From: Medicago truncatula
Lineage: Eukaryota > Streptophyta > Magnoliopsida > Fabales > Fabaceae
Assembly (NCBI RefSeq): GCF_003473485.1
Contig: NC_053042.1
Coordinates: forward strand, 20,232,501-20,296,500
DNA length: 64,000 bases
Direction: 5' to 3'
The first letter of the stretch is position 1. The number at the start of each line of letters is the position of its first letter. The notes under the pieces were generated by a model, which searched no databases, was not told the DNA's origin, and saw only the letters and a list, made by a program, of their open reading frames with translations. The translations under genes were made by a program, and so were the position numbers. Shown here piece by piece: positions 1 to 12,888 of this stretch.

Positions 1-1144
1 ACAAAACTCCTTTTGATGAGAATTTTAGAATCAAACCATAGAAGTCTATTTAATTAGAAAAACAAAACTCTTAATATAACATTTAGTAAGAATCTCTCCA
101 AAATTCTCAAGAGTTTTGATGCAGAGAAGATAAGAGATAATTAATTGGGAACTAATATGTTTTTGAAAGCACCTCCCCAAACTCCGAACTCCAAAGAGTT
201 TTGACGCGAGAGGATCAAAGATAATGTTTTCAAAAAGCATCCTCTCCAAAGAAAGATAATGTCTTGGACACTCTTATTTGAGATAACATTTTTCTACCCA
301 AATCTCAACGAGTTTCACTGGAGAGAGTTGTCTTGAGGTTTTAAATATGTTCCTCCCAAAACTTTTCAAGAGTTGGCCGAAGAGAGGATTCAAAATAGAA
401 AACATCATCTCCTCCTCCAACCCAAGGATCCCAAGATAACGTTTTGAAAAATGTTCTCCCCAAACTCCCTAGGTCAGAGAGGATCCAAGACAAACAAACT
501 CCTTGACATTCATAGCTCAAACTTGTCTTAAGCACCTAACAAAAAGAAATGCCTAAAAAAAGAGGCACGTACAACTAGTGTAAACACATAATGTGATAGC
601 CCGAATGTAATCAGGCTGATGATGGAATGCTTGCTTCGAAACCCTCGTGAAACAAAAATCAAAGAGAATCGCACATTCGAAGGCACGCCCCTTTGAAAAC
701 TTGTGCTGAAAATAAGTTAAAGGTTTTATAGCCAGACACCTTTACAGGTGAAAAAAGCCTTGCCATAGAAATGGGAAAAACGTATATGTTAAAACTTAAA
801 AGCTATTTAATTACTGTCAAACCCTCTCAATATTTCTTGCACTGTTGGATCCTTCCAATTTCTCAAAAGTAATCAAAAACTTCATTTTATGATGTATAAA
901 AGCATACATTTCTATGATGGAGATAATAGAACCAAAATTATATAACAAAATATCACCACTTTTTTTTAGAAATGGAGAAAATACCTACTCAACAAATGAA
1001 CCCCATGAAATTATAAAACCTATTAATGCATTAATCAGTACAAGACAAAATATTCAAATTCGGGAAGTTCAATCTTACCATCAAACTAACTAATAATAGT
1101 TGCATTTGAAAAGTTGAAGCACAAGAGATAATATGCTAATCTCC
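1..1144. repeat. Degenerate tandem repeat, then gene-free DNA 3' of the PPR gene
   Basis: Bases 1-500 hold loosely repeated units of about 60-90 bp. They share motifs such as 'gagttttga', 'gagaggatc', 'aagataa' and 'cctccccaaa'. This looks like decayed repeat or transposon sequence. No coding signal is convincing on either strand. Bases 500-1144 are AT-rich and should include the 3' UTR of the PPR gene that ends at 1145. Confidence 0.45.
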
Positions 1145-4100
1145 TCAATCAAGCAAATCAGAAACTGGAGTTTTCCTAAACGGATCAACTTGCACCAACT
1201 GGTCAGCCAAAGCTTTGTTGGGGAATAGGTTATCAGCTTTCATCCTCTCCCTGATCCCATATGCCGGTAGTTTGGCGTTTTTATAAGCCTGTGCTAGAGC
1301 ATGGAACGGAGATATTCTAGAAATATAATTAGCTTGTCTCAATCTATAGAAAATCTTCTCTGCATTATGGACGTCGCCCCTCTTTGCATACTGCTCCATA
1401 ATAGTCATAAAAGTAGTAAACATTGGCTTCATCTTATTTTGCTGTAGTGCCTTCTGCAAAACAGTGTCTGCCTTTTCGACTTCCCCTGCTTGAACATAAA
1501 GAGACACAAGTGCATCCCAGGTTGTTGGACCTATTGTGCATCCACTATCTCCCATTGTCTTAATAAGATCCTTACCCTTGTTTAGCATCTTATGCCTTAT
1601 ATAAATTTTCAGGAGTGATTCGTAATTCCTGGCAGTAAGTTTCCATTTATTTGACATCATCTCAAAAACTGCCTCTGCTTCTTCAATTTTCTTCAATCTT
1701 CCCCAAGCTTCAATTGCGGCAAGGCAGTCCTCAACCCGTGGCTTTGACTCACAAACCTTCCAAATTCTCTCCACTTCATCAGCCCTACCCAGAATTGCAT
1801 AAAGGCGAAGCAAAGTTGGGCATACCCACATATTCTCTTTTAAGTTTTCACCTTCAATCTCCTTCAATATAGCTTCAGTTTTTTCGGTAAGCCCAGCTGC
1901 GGCATAATGCCTGGCCAAGGATGCCCGTGTTAGATGGTCTAGTTCACAACCTTCTGCCTTCATTGTCTCAACAATTTGAGACATCCCATCAATATCATTA
2001 GACAGGCCCTTCACGTCTATTAAAATTTTGTAAGTATAAGAAGAAGGTTTGACATTCTCCTTTTCCATCATAAGTAACACGTCAGCTATTTTCTTCTTGT
2101 CAATCTTCTTATAAATGAGAAGCAACTGATTGCAAGCAAATGCTGTAACAGGAAAACCTAACTCCCTCATTTTGTTGAATGTTTCCTCCGTTTTCCTCAA
2201 ATTTTCCAGACTAGCACAGTTAGCTAGTAATGTTCTGTATAATAATTCTCCTCTGAAAGAATTTGGAACATGCTCGAGGTATTTTTCTGCCTTTGGTAGG
2301 CCACGCAATTTGGCAATCAAATCAAGTTTAGAAGCATACTCTTTCTCAGTAAATTCAAGCTTTTTGTTTGACTCTAGCCAATCCAAGGCCTACAGTTCCA
2401 ACCAAAGAAAGAAAAAAGATAAACTTGTGTTATAAAAATTAAAACATCATATTATGGAACCAGAAACATAAACAAGGTAAAATATACATTAATATTTAAT
2501 GATTTAATACGTAAAATACTTCTAAAGAAGGATCAAATAAGACAATAGGCCTGCAATATATTCCCAAAAAGGAAACGAACCATTCCCTCTCCCCCTGCAG
2601 ACGAGTTGGGATCCTCTCCATTTTTCCTCCCCATTACTATAGTGTTGAAGGGTTTTGAAGTGTCAATAAAATAATTGGACCCACAAAATGTCACATTATT
2701 ACATTTATATTCCCAAAACTTTGATAATGGAAAAATGGAGTGGGTAAAAAATGGAGAGGATCTTGAATCCCTGAAGGCCTAACTATAGTTATTAACCCCG
2801 GAGAGCTGCATTGAATGACCAACCCGGCAACCTCTAAACTGCTACAACAGGATGGCCAATATACCAAAGGATATGGGTACAACTTACAACACAAGGTAAA
2901 TAATTTATAATATGTGTATATAAATGCTGCATAAAACAGTATGAATGGACTCGTGAGATCAAAATTTGTTGGATGTGAACTATGAAGTACACTTACAGCA
3001 AAAGAGGAAAAGAAAAGAAACAAAGACATGCATAAGTTAGATGAGAGAGAGAGAGTGGGAGCAGAGAATGAGTTTTTTTGGAACTAAACCAACAGAGAAA
3101 ATGCATGAATCAGCAGAGAGTGATCAGCAACCAACACGTTGCTTTACTGGCCAGAAAATTAAGCATAATCGGCCAGAAGAAAGTCAAACAAGTGAACTTA
3201 GCTGAAAAAAAAAAATACTGGGGCTCAGGAAAATCACCCAGTAAACAAGTGGGATGATGAAGAGAAGTTTGGCTGAAAGTCCAGCACAGAGGTGGGGCAG
3301 TAGGGTTTAGTCCAGTGGGCAAATAGGAAGAAGAAGAGTAAAGTGGAGCTTTCGTTCCCCATATTGGGGTTTGGCAACCAACCTCCAATGACCACCCAAT
3401 CAAAACACAACATGATGCTTTGTATAATGCAGGGAGGCCCCTGAAAGCATGACAGGTAATGTATTCTAACTCATTCAATTGTCAGAAACTAACTCTCTAA
3501 TAACTAAATCGAAGTTGTTACTAGTTTAATCTAACAATAATACAATGACAAATACAGCCAACACTATAATAACTGAATCGAAGTTGTTACTAGTTTAATC
3601 TAACAGTAATACAATGACAAATACATACAGAAAGTAAACTATTCTTATGTCGATTTACTTCATTAAAGAAAACATGGGCTGGAATGGAATGGACCTATGA
3701 AGCTGTGCTATGATAATGAGCCAGCAATCAGCAAGCTCATAATCTGGGAAGGACTGACATTTTATCTGCAAAAAGCTCGTTGGTAGTTTGATTCGTACAC
3801 GTATGTACCTTCACAAGGCCAACTTGCAGACATTCTTACCAAAGGATTGGGCAGTCCATATTTTGAAAGAATGTTATGCAAGCTGGAAATGGGAAATAGC
3901 TATTTTCCAGCTTTAGGGGAGTGTTGGAAATAGAGTCACATCCATGGTTGTCAAGGTAATTTCATAGAAGTTGAAGAACATGGAGGTTGTGGAGAGCCTA
4001 TGTATTGTGAGTTGTGAGGCAAGAGGCAATTTAGGATGTGGCCAAGAACCTATTGCCATGTTCAGCAACTTAATGAGGTTTAGGGTATCTCTCATTGACT

Positions 4101-5692
4101 GCTCAGGGTGAGGAGGCTATTTATTTAGACACAACAAATAGTCGTACATGCCGATCAAACAAAAAAAAAACAAATAGTTGTACATATGTAGTATAAGAGG
4201 CTTACAGTTTTTTAAATAAGTGGGAAATTCATGTATTGATATATGACTTACTGTCATTATATTAAAAAAAATAAAAAATAATACACCCAAGTTGTATATC
4301 CAATGTATGGCTCACTGCAAAATATATAAAAAATAAATATCGTTTATGGTATTCATGACTTTGCTTTAGAGGTTTCGATTCTCGTACTTGGTAATCACAA
4401 TTCACACTGATTTAGGAATATATTTTGTCTGTTTCTAAGTAGGACCAAATACCCCAAGAAAACTGGTAATATCTTTTCAAGTTCAACTTGCACTATCCAG
4501 ATAAATTTGAGAACTAATCACCCAACTGTGGTAAAAAAAAAAAAAAAAAAGCCGTGAAAATCATTCCTAATTTTCTACTAATGAGGAATTGGAAGATTAA
4601 ACAAGCATAGCATGATATCAAACATCAATGCCACTTTGGACTCAACCTGATAGCTGCAGATATAAACACTAAACCATTATTAGGTGGGGTCAAATATCCA
4701 TCATCATAAATACAATAACAGCCATTGCTCTGCCAATTATGTGTGATTGGCTCATTTATCAAATGACTTCATAATGGCCTATCACATATTAAGTTTAAGA
4801 TTATATATCATTTACTTCAAAATCTCTCATAAATTATAATGGTTTGACCCATGGTTGTCAAACTTGAGATCCCACTTAAGATTGTTTGGTATAGAAAAAT
4901 CGTAAATCATGAATCGGAACATAGATGGTAAGATCCCACCAAATAGACAAATTATATTTAGTTATTTATATATCATAATTAAGGGTGTGAGAGATTTACC
5001 TGCAAAGCCCTTCCATACATTTTACGCCTTCGAAGACTATTTAATGCCAACCCAATCTCCTGCCTGCTTAATTCTTTACCTTTTTCAACCCACTTGTCGA
5101 GAGCAGAATCAACTGACAAACCTGAAACACTTACAATGGCCTTGAATAGTTCTGACCGTCTCCTTGAAGAAAATGATTTTTTGTCGGATGAATCAGTCTC
5201 AGTATCCGACAACTCCAGCTCATTGATGTCTATTTCAGCAGTGTCACGGCTATCTCCGTCTGCATCTGGCTCAGTCAATCGATCTTCAATCTCCATGTCA
5301 TCATTATCATCAGCATCATCCTCTTTTTGGCTGCTAGCATCAGCCTGTGACGAAAGTTCACGGGTGGTGAAAGTAAATCTGTGGGAAGCATGAGGAGTGT
5401 GTAGGTTCGTTGACAGAAATCGAGCATGAGAATCAGGAACAGGAACAGGAACAGCCTCCTCTGAAGTGTTTGGAATTAATTTGACAGAAGCGGCACGAGA
5501 AATTCCAGAATTGTTATTATTAAGCCCTTGGTTTCTACAAATTCATAAAATTAGTGATGATTAAGCAAGCATTGATTGATGATAATAGGGAAAATGATTA
5601 AACTGGGATAAAATAATAAAATTAAAATGAGTGAAGATTGAGATTGATAACCTTAAGGTGAGGCGAACAGAAGTTCTGCGAAGAGCCCACAT
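1145..5692 (-). CDS. P-class pentatricopeptide repeat protein, probably mitochondrial
   Basis: Exons are 5692-5652, 5534-5000 and 2389-1145. All junctions are GT-AG and the frame stays open for 606 aa. The N-terminus (MWALRRTSVRLTLR) is basic and hydroxylated, as in an organelle presequence. An Asp/Glu-rich acidic stretch follows, then 'ALQALDWLESNKK', then about nine or ten 35-residue helical PPR repeats (for example around 'YEALLKIYIRH'-like and 'YVQAGEVEKADTVL' segments). Length and layout match Arabidopsis At1g80270 (PPR596, 596 aa), a mitochondrial protein linked to RNA editing and maturation. P-class PPRs bind organellar RNA in a sequence-specific way. There is no E or DYW tail. The start is the first ATG, before a 41-nt first exon. 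The 2.6-kb intron 2 carries transposon debris. Family is certain; exact orthology is inferred. Confidence 0.93.
2608..2762. repeat. Small foldback (MITE-like) element in PPR intron 2
   Basis: An inverted repeat is visible: 'gatcctctccattttt' near 2610-2626 and 'aaaaatggagaggatc' at 2746-2762, enclosing about 120 bp. It has no coding capacity. No clear target duplication was seen, so the class is unknown. Confidence 0.5.
3501..3625. repeat. Two-copy tandem repeat (about 70 bp) in PPR intron 2
   Basis: The block with 'aaatcgaagttgttac', 'tagtttaatctaaca' and 'aatacaatgacaaataca' occurs twice in a row (about 3505-3555 and 3575-3625) with only a few mismatches. This is a recent local duplication with no coding signal. 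Confidence 0.7.
3660..3945 (+). pseudogene. Ty1/Copia pol C-terminal fragment with start of its 3' LTR
   Basis: On the + strand, opposite to the host gene, the frame reads 'YVPSQGQLADILTKGL' and then '...FERMLCKLEMGNSYF'. This is the characteristic tail of Copia RNase H. Upstream sequence resembles the 'LWCDN..A' RNase H motif but contains an in-frame stop (near 3783). After the stop at 3928-3930 lies a purine tract ('ttaggggagtg') and a TGTTGGAAATAG-like LTR start at about 3922. Integrase and RT are absent, so this is a truncated relic sitting in intron 2 of the PPR gene. Confidence 0.75.
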
Positions 5693-5931
5693 ATTGGTTG
5701 GTCACAGAGAGAGCGAGCAATGATGATAAACTGTGAATGAATGAATGAATTCTTAAACCCTAAAACCAAAACCCAAAAACCCTTCTCCTCTTATACTCAT
5801 ATTTATTTATTGCCTCTTCTATCCCTCTGTTAAATTACGATTAAACCTTCATTCAACTACAGTTAATTAAACTTTCTAAATGATATCTCAGAAAATAATG
5901 TGTAAAAAAACAGAGAAATGATATTCCTACA

Positions 5932-6074
5932 ACCATTTTGTGACAACTTTTGTATAACTTTCTCTCTCATACTCACATGATGTTCTTATTCTCTCTCTTC
6001 CTTTTTTCTCTCCATTGTTTTTGACCAATAAAAAGAGAGAAAAAGTTGTCACTAAAATTGTCATAAAATGGATG
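5932..6074. mobile_element. MITE-like inverted-repeat element upstream of the PPR gene
   Basis: The left arm reads 'ccattttgtgacaactttt'. The right arm, reverse-complemented, reads 'catccattttatgacaattttagtgacaac'. The arms form terminal inverted repeats of about 30 bp around an internal CT-rich stretch, 143 bp in all. Size and structure fit a MITE. It lies about 240 bp upstream of the PPR start codon and could be in its promoter. Class and target duplication are not resolved. Confidence 0.5.
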
Positions 6075-7380
6075 AAAAATGTTTTAATTTTTTTTCCGTT
6101 GTTAATCCTTTGGTCATGTAAAATTCTAAACTTACTCGAAATGTAAATAAAGTTTATCTGTTTTCTTTGTGTAAAGAAATGTTTTTTTTGAGAAATAAAG
6201 AAATGTTTTTTTGGTGGTGACCGGGATTTGAATCTTAGATCTTACATATATTATCCATTGTCCTTGTCAATTGAGCTAAACTTACAAGGACAAAGAAAAA
6301 ATGTTTTAAAATCTCATATAATGTGTAATGCATAATTTTGTTTGAGACAAAGGGATATGCAATATCAATATATTTTAATAGAAAAATATATCAATTTCAT
6401 CATATAACACGATGAAATCTTTTTTTGAATAAAATTTAAATAATTTTTATCAGTATCAAATATTGTTCATATTGTAGTGGTGTTGTTACCATTTTAACGA
6501 GATTTAATTAGAAATTAGAAATTTTAAGTTTCATTTTCATTCATGTTTCATATTCATTCATAATCCTCCTTTCTTTGTTATCGTGATTTTTAAATCTTTC
6601 TCCATACCTTTCTAGGGCTTTGTTTAGGAGTTTGGAAGGGAGGGGAAATGATGGCTTTGGGGTTGAAAAAAAATATAGGAAAATATAAAGAAAATTTTGA
6701 CATTTTTTAAAACGGATTTTTTTAAAGAATGATATATTAATGCTTATTATTAATATATTTTTAATTTTAAGAATATTATAACAAAATAGATTAAATATGA
6801 AGAATTCATATAAATCCTTCAGAACCCCTCAAAACTTTTCTCCAATACAATCTTTGAGTTCCTCCAAATTATGAGAATTTTGTATTAAGAAGAAATATGA
6901 ACCCCCAATGTCCTCTTTTTTTCAACGTCCTCTATTTGTTATACTCACTCCTTCCTTTTTTCAAAAGTTTTCCCCTCTCATCGTGACATTCCTTTCACTC
7001 CAAGACTCCTGATACAAATCGACGGTTGAAAAAGAACAGAGATGTTTGACATCAGAGGGTGGGGACACTTTCAAAAAAGTATTTTAAATATTTATCATCA
7101 TTAATTTATAACAATATCTCTACTTCCCCCCTCAAAAAATACTAATTTATCTCTTTCCTATTTTTTAAAAATTACATATTTATACCATTTCATTAAGAAT
7201 AAGAGGCATTAAATTCTATTTTCTACCCTGACCAAACAACAAAATATTTTTTCTCCATCTATCTACACTTGTTTTCTCCTCAAATATACTAAAGTGTTAA
7301 ATTTAGTTTAATAAATATATCATCGTAACTTCACACACACATATATATTTGGAGATGTTGTAAATTTGGGTTAAATTCTT

Positions 7381-7873
7381 AAAGTGTGTTTGGATGAGAG
7401 AATTGAAAATTTTAAAAATATTAGTATTCTAAGGAGTTCAAATAATTCATTCATTGTTATGATTTTTGGGCTAGTTTTATAAATTTTGAATTTTTTGGAT
7501 CAACTTTGAAAATTGGAAAATATGGATCAATTTTCAAATTTCAAAAACATTAAGGGACCAATTTGCAGTTTTTGAAAATTTTGAGAGCTCAATTTGTAAT
7601 TTTTTATAATTAAGGGGTCAATATTCAATTTTTTGCCCTTACTTTTTTTTTTTGAAACATGCGCTTACTTTTGAATAATACGAAGACCAAAATGCAAATT
7701 TAAAAAAAAAAAATAAAAAAGAAAAAAATTTGAAATTCCTCACTTTTAGGTGTCATCTAAAATTATTTGAAATTCCTCAAGTTATCATCCAAGCAATAGA
7801 ACTTATCTAAAATGATTTGAACTCACTCAAAAAATTACATTACCTCAACATTTTTAAATCCAAACACACTCTT
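7381..7873. mobile_element. MITE-like element with GTGTGTTTGGAT termini
   Basis: The left end 'aaagtgtgtttggat' (7381-7395) is mirrored by 'atccaaacacactctt' (7858-7873), with AT-rich sequence between. The GTGTGTTTGGAT terminus is common among non-autonomous plant DNA elements. There is no coding capacity. The element is about 490 bp. Confidence 0.55.
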
Positions 7874-8199
7874 GGGTTTTTTTAAATGGTATTTGAAACT
7901 CTCTTACTTGAGCTTTACATAATGCCTCATGAAAATCCCTTTATTGTAACAATTCTCCAAAAATATTATAAAAGATATAATTTATATTGAAAAGATTTAA
8001 TCACCATCTAAAATTACATTAGCTCATATAATTCCCTCGTCCAGACACATTTGTAGTTGATGGTACTTGACAGAAAAGAGGAAAAAGAATTGATGGTTTT
8101 AATGGTTTATCCTCAATAAATGAATCCTTCAAATATTCTGCTATAATACCATTTCCCAACAAACAAACAAAAAAACTACATCGAGTACAATGATGAGTC

Positions 8200-11100
8200 T
8201 CATTTTCTCTTTTTCTTTAAAAATGATGCAGCACGCAGGAAAATCTGGTCAACTTCATCAAACTTGGGCAAGTCAGCATCTTTTTCCATGTTTTTAGAGT
8301 TGTATGATATTTGCTGCAGATGCTCCTCAAAATCATCTGTATCTCCATCACTTTGCTCCGGAAAATTATTAAATTCGTCCAAATAAAGAGGTTTCTCCTC
8401 CTTTACCAAATCCTCTGTATCTGAATCTGTCTCAAAGATGTCTGATAATTTATCAGAATATGAATCCAAATCAGAGTCCATATGTGCTTCATCCTCCGAG
8501 CAACTGTTGTTATCATTAAACATTGCACCAACTTTATCTAATTTCTCTAGTTGGAGATTTGAAACACTACTTGGTTCAACACTCACTTTGTCACTTATTT
8601 GGATTCCCTCAGCTGCTTCTGTGTTACTTTCAGCTGTGCTTTGAAATTGTGCTCGAAGAATTTCGAGCTCTTGCTCGAGTTTGGGAATATATCTCCTCAC
8701 AGCGCGGAGGCCATCCCTATATTTTGATTTATCCAATGCCTGAATAAAATGAGAGTAACCCAAGGAGAGACAATGAGAACTAGCATAACAAAAAAGAAAG
8801 TTTGAAAAAGTTCAAAATTGGAAAGTAATAGTTCAATTTTTTGTGCAACAGTAACAGACAAGTAGCATGCACAGCAAAGATTGCATATATACCTTATATA
8901 GATCCAAGGTTGCAAATAAATGCTAGAAATAAGACATTGCAGAGATTAGGCTAGGGAAGTAGGCAAATAGGAAGGTGAAGCAATCTTTTATTGTGTGGTG
9001 GAGGCAATCTTTAGGGACATCTGATAAAACACGATACAATTAGAAATGGTCCAAATTTTTATTTTCCAAAAGAAGGGTAACAGGAAGAAGATGCAAAGGA
9101 CAAACACAGTCTCTACTCTACAGATATTTTATTGTGCGTGCACAACACACACACATCTCTTAAAACACACCAAATACATCACTATTTTTCGAATGAAGCA
9201 CGCTAGAAAAGCAACCGACTGTGAGAGTCGTATCTAACATTTTATCAGCTTAAATGACAATGGTTAGAGTCAGTTGTTATTGACAGAATATTAATGGCGT
9301 TGAGCAAGAATACAACTCATGGATTCATGACGGCGAAAACATAATTTCTTCTCACCAATTTTCCCAAAATGCTAATCTTGGGGAATGAAATCCTAGAATA
9401 GTATGAAGAAATTTTGAAACACCAACTTAGGGAAACTCCAAATCTGTTTTTTTATTCACAAAACTTATGAAATATTGAACACCAAACGAAGTACCTTCTT
9501 TCTTGGGAGAGTGACTCGTGGAGACATTATCTCTGTTGGTGGTTGAGAGTAATTTTTCCCTCTGTACATTATTATTGTGTCCTCTTCATGAATGCCAAGC
9601 ACTATACCTCCAGTCAATCTTGCCAGCTCAGTGGCAATCTCCTTAACCTCCTCTGCTGAAAATGTCTTCACCACCACTTGCAAAGTTTGATGTTTCTTCC
9701 AATGTAGATGCATGTTCAAAATTACACCTTGGTAAATTCCTCTTCTTCCAACTGGCACGTAATTTTTGCTTTTCAGGCCCATTTTTAAGAAGAAAAAGTG
9801 TTCTTCTGGCGTCAATATCTCGGGATCATGGATTGTTTCTGATGATTCTGTAGGCTCAATCTTCTTCAGAGCTTCGCGAAGTCTCTCTTCTTTTTTCCGA
9901 GCCTGCATTAGAAAGAAATAATTCTATATTCACCAACTAACATAATAAACATAAAATACACAGCAGTAAGACAAACATAAATATGACTTATATATATCTA
10001 ATTCAAAACAATGAAATAAAAAGGTTAAAGAAATATGACATCAACATAGATAAAAACCAAAAATGATGGATCTTGGTGTGATGGAAATGAATTTAGTGCA
10101 GGACAGCTTTGATTTAATAATGGCAGGAGTAAAAATGAAAATATTATAACCGAAAAATCAAGCAGGAAGGTCTATACGAGTACTTGTTATGGTGACAACT
10201 GACAAGCCAAGAGAAGAACTAACCGGCGTTAACCTGATCTACACAAACTTCAAAAAATTTGTAATTTTATAACTTTTAGGTCCTTCCATTTAAGATAAGA
10301 TACTCATATCAGAGGTCCATTGAAGTGTTATGAATACTAGAAAACAAGTAATTAACTACAGAATGTACAACTTGTAGATAGGAATTCTAGGATTGACCTT
10401 CATAAAGGACAATAAAAGTCTTGCTCTGTGAGACACATAATGTTCTACCAAGATAACATTAACCATTTAGCAATGTAATAAAGACTTAGAAAACATTTAG
10501 CAATGTCATGATATAGTGTCTTCTCTTTAGTACCACTAATAGACACGACCTCTGCTCCACCCTTGTTCTTGGATGAGATCATTGTTACCCCGGTAACAAT
10601 AAACTAAAAGGGCAGCCCGGTGCATTAAAGCTCTTGCATATGCAGGGTCCAAGAAAGGGTCCTACCATTTTGGTGTATTGTACATAGCGTTACCATGTTT
10701 TTTACACAAGAGGCTGTTTCCAAGCCTTGAGCTAGTGACCTTTGAGTCACGCGACAACAACTTTATCAATAGACTAAGAGTAAAAATATGAAATCTTTAA
10801 AATAAGGTGTTAAAGTAGGAGCAAGAGTCTGAAACAAGAAATGCAAATATTCCACTCAAGCAATTAATGTCACATAGCATTTCCTAAAGAGAGTGTACCT
10901 TTAATAACTTGTATAAAATTCTTTCCTCTGTTGTCATCCTTTGAAACTCTTTCTTCTTCTTAAATCTAAAGAACTTAAGCCACCTTACAACAGCTCTTTT
11001 CCCCTTCAATTTTTTCCTCGCCGGTACTTTGACATCACCATCCGAATCCTGAGGTTGTTCTACGACCTTATCATGATTACACTTCAAAAATGGAGTTGAA

Positions 11101-11371
11101 TGAAAACTTAGGCATCCTACTCGTGTAGAAGTAGAAGGAAGCTTGAATTGATGGTGTTCCTGGGCATAAACCTTGCATATAACATAGTTCAAGCTACAAC
11201 AGTGTAAGTCAATATTATCAAAATTATTTTGACTCTGTCATTTGTAAAAGTGAAATAGACGAAGAGGGAGAGAGAGAAGTACCTTGTTTTGTGGCGAAGT
11301 AAGAAAGTGGTAGATGAGGATAAGAACTGAAATTTATTGAGAAGCGGTGATGTGAAAATTCTCCACGCCAT
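8200..11371 (-). CDS. CRM (CRS1/YhbY) domain protein, organellar, At3g25440-like
   Basis: Exons are 11371-11283, 11193-10899, 9902-9495 and 8739-8200. All have GT-AG junctions and matching phase, giving 443 aa. The N-terminus (MAWRIFTSPLLNKFQF...) looks like an organelle transit peptide. A basic region (KKLKGKRAVVRWLKFFRFKKKK) leads into a single CRM domain in exon 3, with 'LTPEEHFFFLKMGLK' and 'VGRRGIYQGVILNMHLHWKK', then 'GGIVLGIHEEDTIIMYRGKNY'. The C-terminus has a predicted helix, an acidic Ser/Asp/Glu stretch and a terminal KKKRK. CRM domains bind RNA and act in group II intron splicing or ribosome assembly in plastids and mitochondria. The Arabidopsis counterpart At3g25440 is annotated at about the same length (444 aa). 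The exact RNA target is not visible here. Confidence 0.9.
8893..8922 (-). other. Possible 30-nt cassette microexon in CRM intron 3
   Basis: A 30-nt open segment (HLFATLDLYK) lies between a strong acceptor (TTTCTAG) and a GTATAT donor. It is phase 0 and would fit exactly between exon 3 (ending LPRKK) and exon 4 (starting ALDKSKY). The model without it matches the family length better, so it is either an alternative exon or a decoy. Confidence 0.2.
10607..10766 (-). mobile_element. tRNA-derived SINE in CRM intron 2 (5' truncated)
   Basis: On the - strand the order is 'aaagttgttgtcgcgtgac', a box-B-like region, 'acagcctcttgtgtaaaaaac', 'acaatacaccaaaatggt', 'accctgcatatgc', and 'gcaccgggctgccctttt'. 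The same order of blocks is found at 55998-56184. It is flanked by near-identical 10-bp direct repeats (caataaacta at 10597-10606, caatagacta at 10767-10776). The first 15 or so bases of the better copy are missing. Confidence 0.8.
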
Positions 11372-11391
11372 TTTTGTCTCTCTCTCTCTCT

Positions 11392-12888
11392 GTCACGACC
11401 CAAGATTCAATATCGTGACCGGCGCACGAACTAGAGCATCCTAGTCCGGCAAGCCTATTGACAATCCTTGACAAACTATAATTTAAACAATTTTCAAATT
11501 TACTTTCACTTATAATGATATCCACAGAAATTTCGACAGCGTATGCTCTATATTTTGAATACTTTCCAAGATATGAATCCTGCCTATATACTTGTATTAT
11601 CAGCAGAATCTCAAAGTGACATAACTAGATGTTTATACAACTCAAAACAAAACATTTGTCGACTACCAATAGCTGCAGATACATCGACCATTCAGTTTAT
11701 ACAAAGGGAGGAGACCTACCCAAAAGAATGACATTGACAGATCTTTAACTCTGCTACAAGCTTTCTACGCACTTGACTTTGAATCTGAAAAAAATATAAG
11801 AAGAAGGGGTAAGTCATAAAGACTTAGTGAGGAGACAACAATCACCACCAACTAGAAGGGAAACACACAAGCACAATTATTTACTTTCTCAAATCTAATA
11901 TAGATTTACAAAACTAGTATCCGTATAAAATTTAAGTAATCCACAATCGTTTATACGCATGAAAATTCACAATCAAGTGTATACATGAAAATTCAAAAAA
12001 CTTTGTAAATTTATCAAACCAAATAAGATTATATCGAAATCCCAATGTTGTAAAGAGGTCAACCCAAATCCGCAACCTTAAAGAAAATATAGAAATCACA
12101 CATAATGAAAAGGAATTGAAATAATAGAAATCCAAATAGAATATAAAAATCGGATTTAATGAAATGAAATCAAAATAATCAACTTCAAAGAAAGTATAAA
12201 AATTCAATTTTCGTGAAAATATCAATTCCTAGTGATGCCTTTCCGAATGACCACCGGAGCAATTTCCACCGAATCTGAACATCAATAATATTTTCTCATG
12301 AATTAGAAACTCATTCTACCACTTCTCTAACTAGAGTTAACCATAAAATCCCTACATTATCCATTCTAACCTACAAAATAATTTCTAAACGAATCTTCAT
12401 GTGTAAATAAACACTAATTGAGAATTGTAAGTCGATAAATATACCTCAAAGAGTCTCAATGAGCAACTCTCACAATATGGGTATTCTCCTTCTACTTCAA
12501 AGCACAAACCCTAACCCCCAAATTTCTACCAATAGAGCTTGAATATGAAGTTGCTTTACTTAGATGATCAATTATTCTTAAGGATGATTGATTTGGTGAT
12601 GAAATTGGTTGATTTGGGAAAGGAAGGAAAAAGAAATGGAAGAAGAGGATTGAGGGACAGAGAGCTAACGGGAGTGAGAGGAGAAAGGAAAGGGAAAGTT
12701 ATGTGTTTCACTCTCTCTCTCTCGACACAATCGCCACCACGACCCACGGTGGTGTAGGCAGAGACTTCTCTCAGCTTTCTCTCTTCTCGACGTCGGTCGA
12801 TTTACGAAAAATCTCTTCTTTTCTTAGTATAGACGACGTCGTTTTGGGAACTACAATCTGGACCGTTGGATGAATCCAACGTCTCACA
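11392..12888 (-). mobile_element. Candidate solo LTR abutting the CRM gene start
   Basis: Read on the - strand the block starts TGTGAGACGTTGG and ends GGGTCGTGACA, 20 bp before the CRM start codon. Internally it has an LTR-like 'cttaccccttcttctt' tract and CT-rich leader segments. The TG...CA ends and the wording of the end suggest a gypsy-type LTR. No target duplication is seen (flanks are a CT repeat and 'tttac'), so it may be truncated. If real, the CRM gene is now transcribed from or through this LTR. Confidence 0.35.

Larger units (their letters stand above)
5693..8199. other. Intergenic region between the PPR and CRM genes
   Basis: This is the promoter side of the PPR gene (about 5693-6000) and the 3' side of the CRM gene. 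It is very AT-rich, with two inverted-repeat elements listed separately (about 5932-6074 and 7381-7873). I see no supported gene on either strand. Confidence 0.6.

Noticed and set aside
2130..2435. Open frame of 101 codons on + within the PPR gene
   Set aside because: It lies antisense to PPR exon 3 and has no family resemblance; a shadow of the real gene.
8438..8747. Two + strand open frames opposite CRM exon 4
   Set aside because: Antisense to a strong coding exon, low complexity, no recognisable motif.
12539..12757. Open frame of 72 codons on +, Arg/Gly-rich
   Set aside because: Low complexity, inside a probable LTR-like block, with no family match or splice support.
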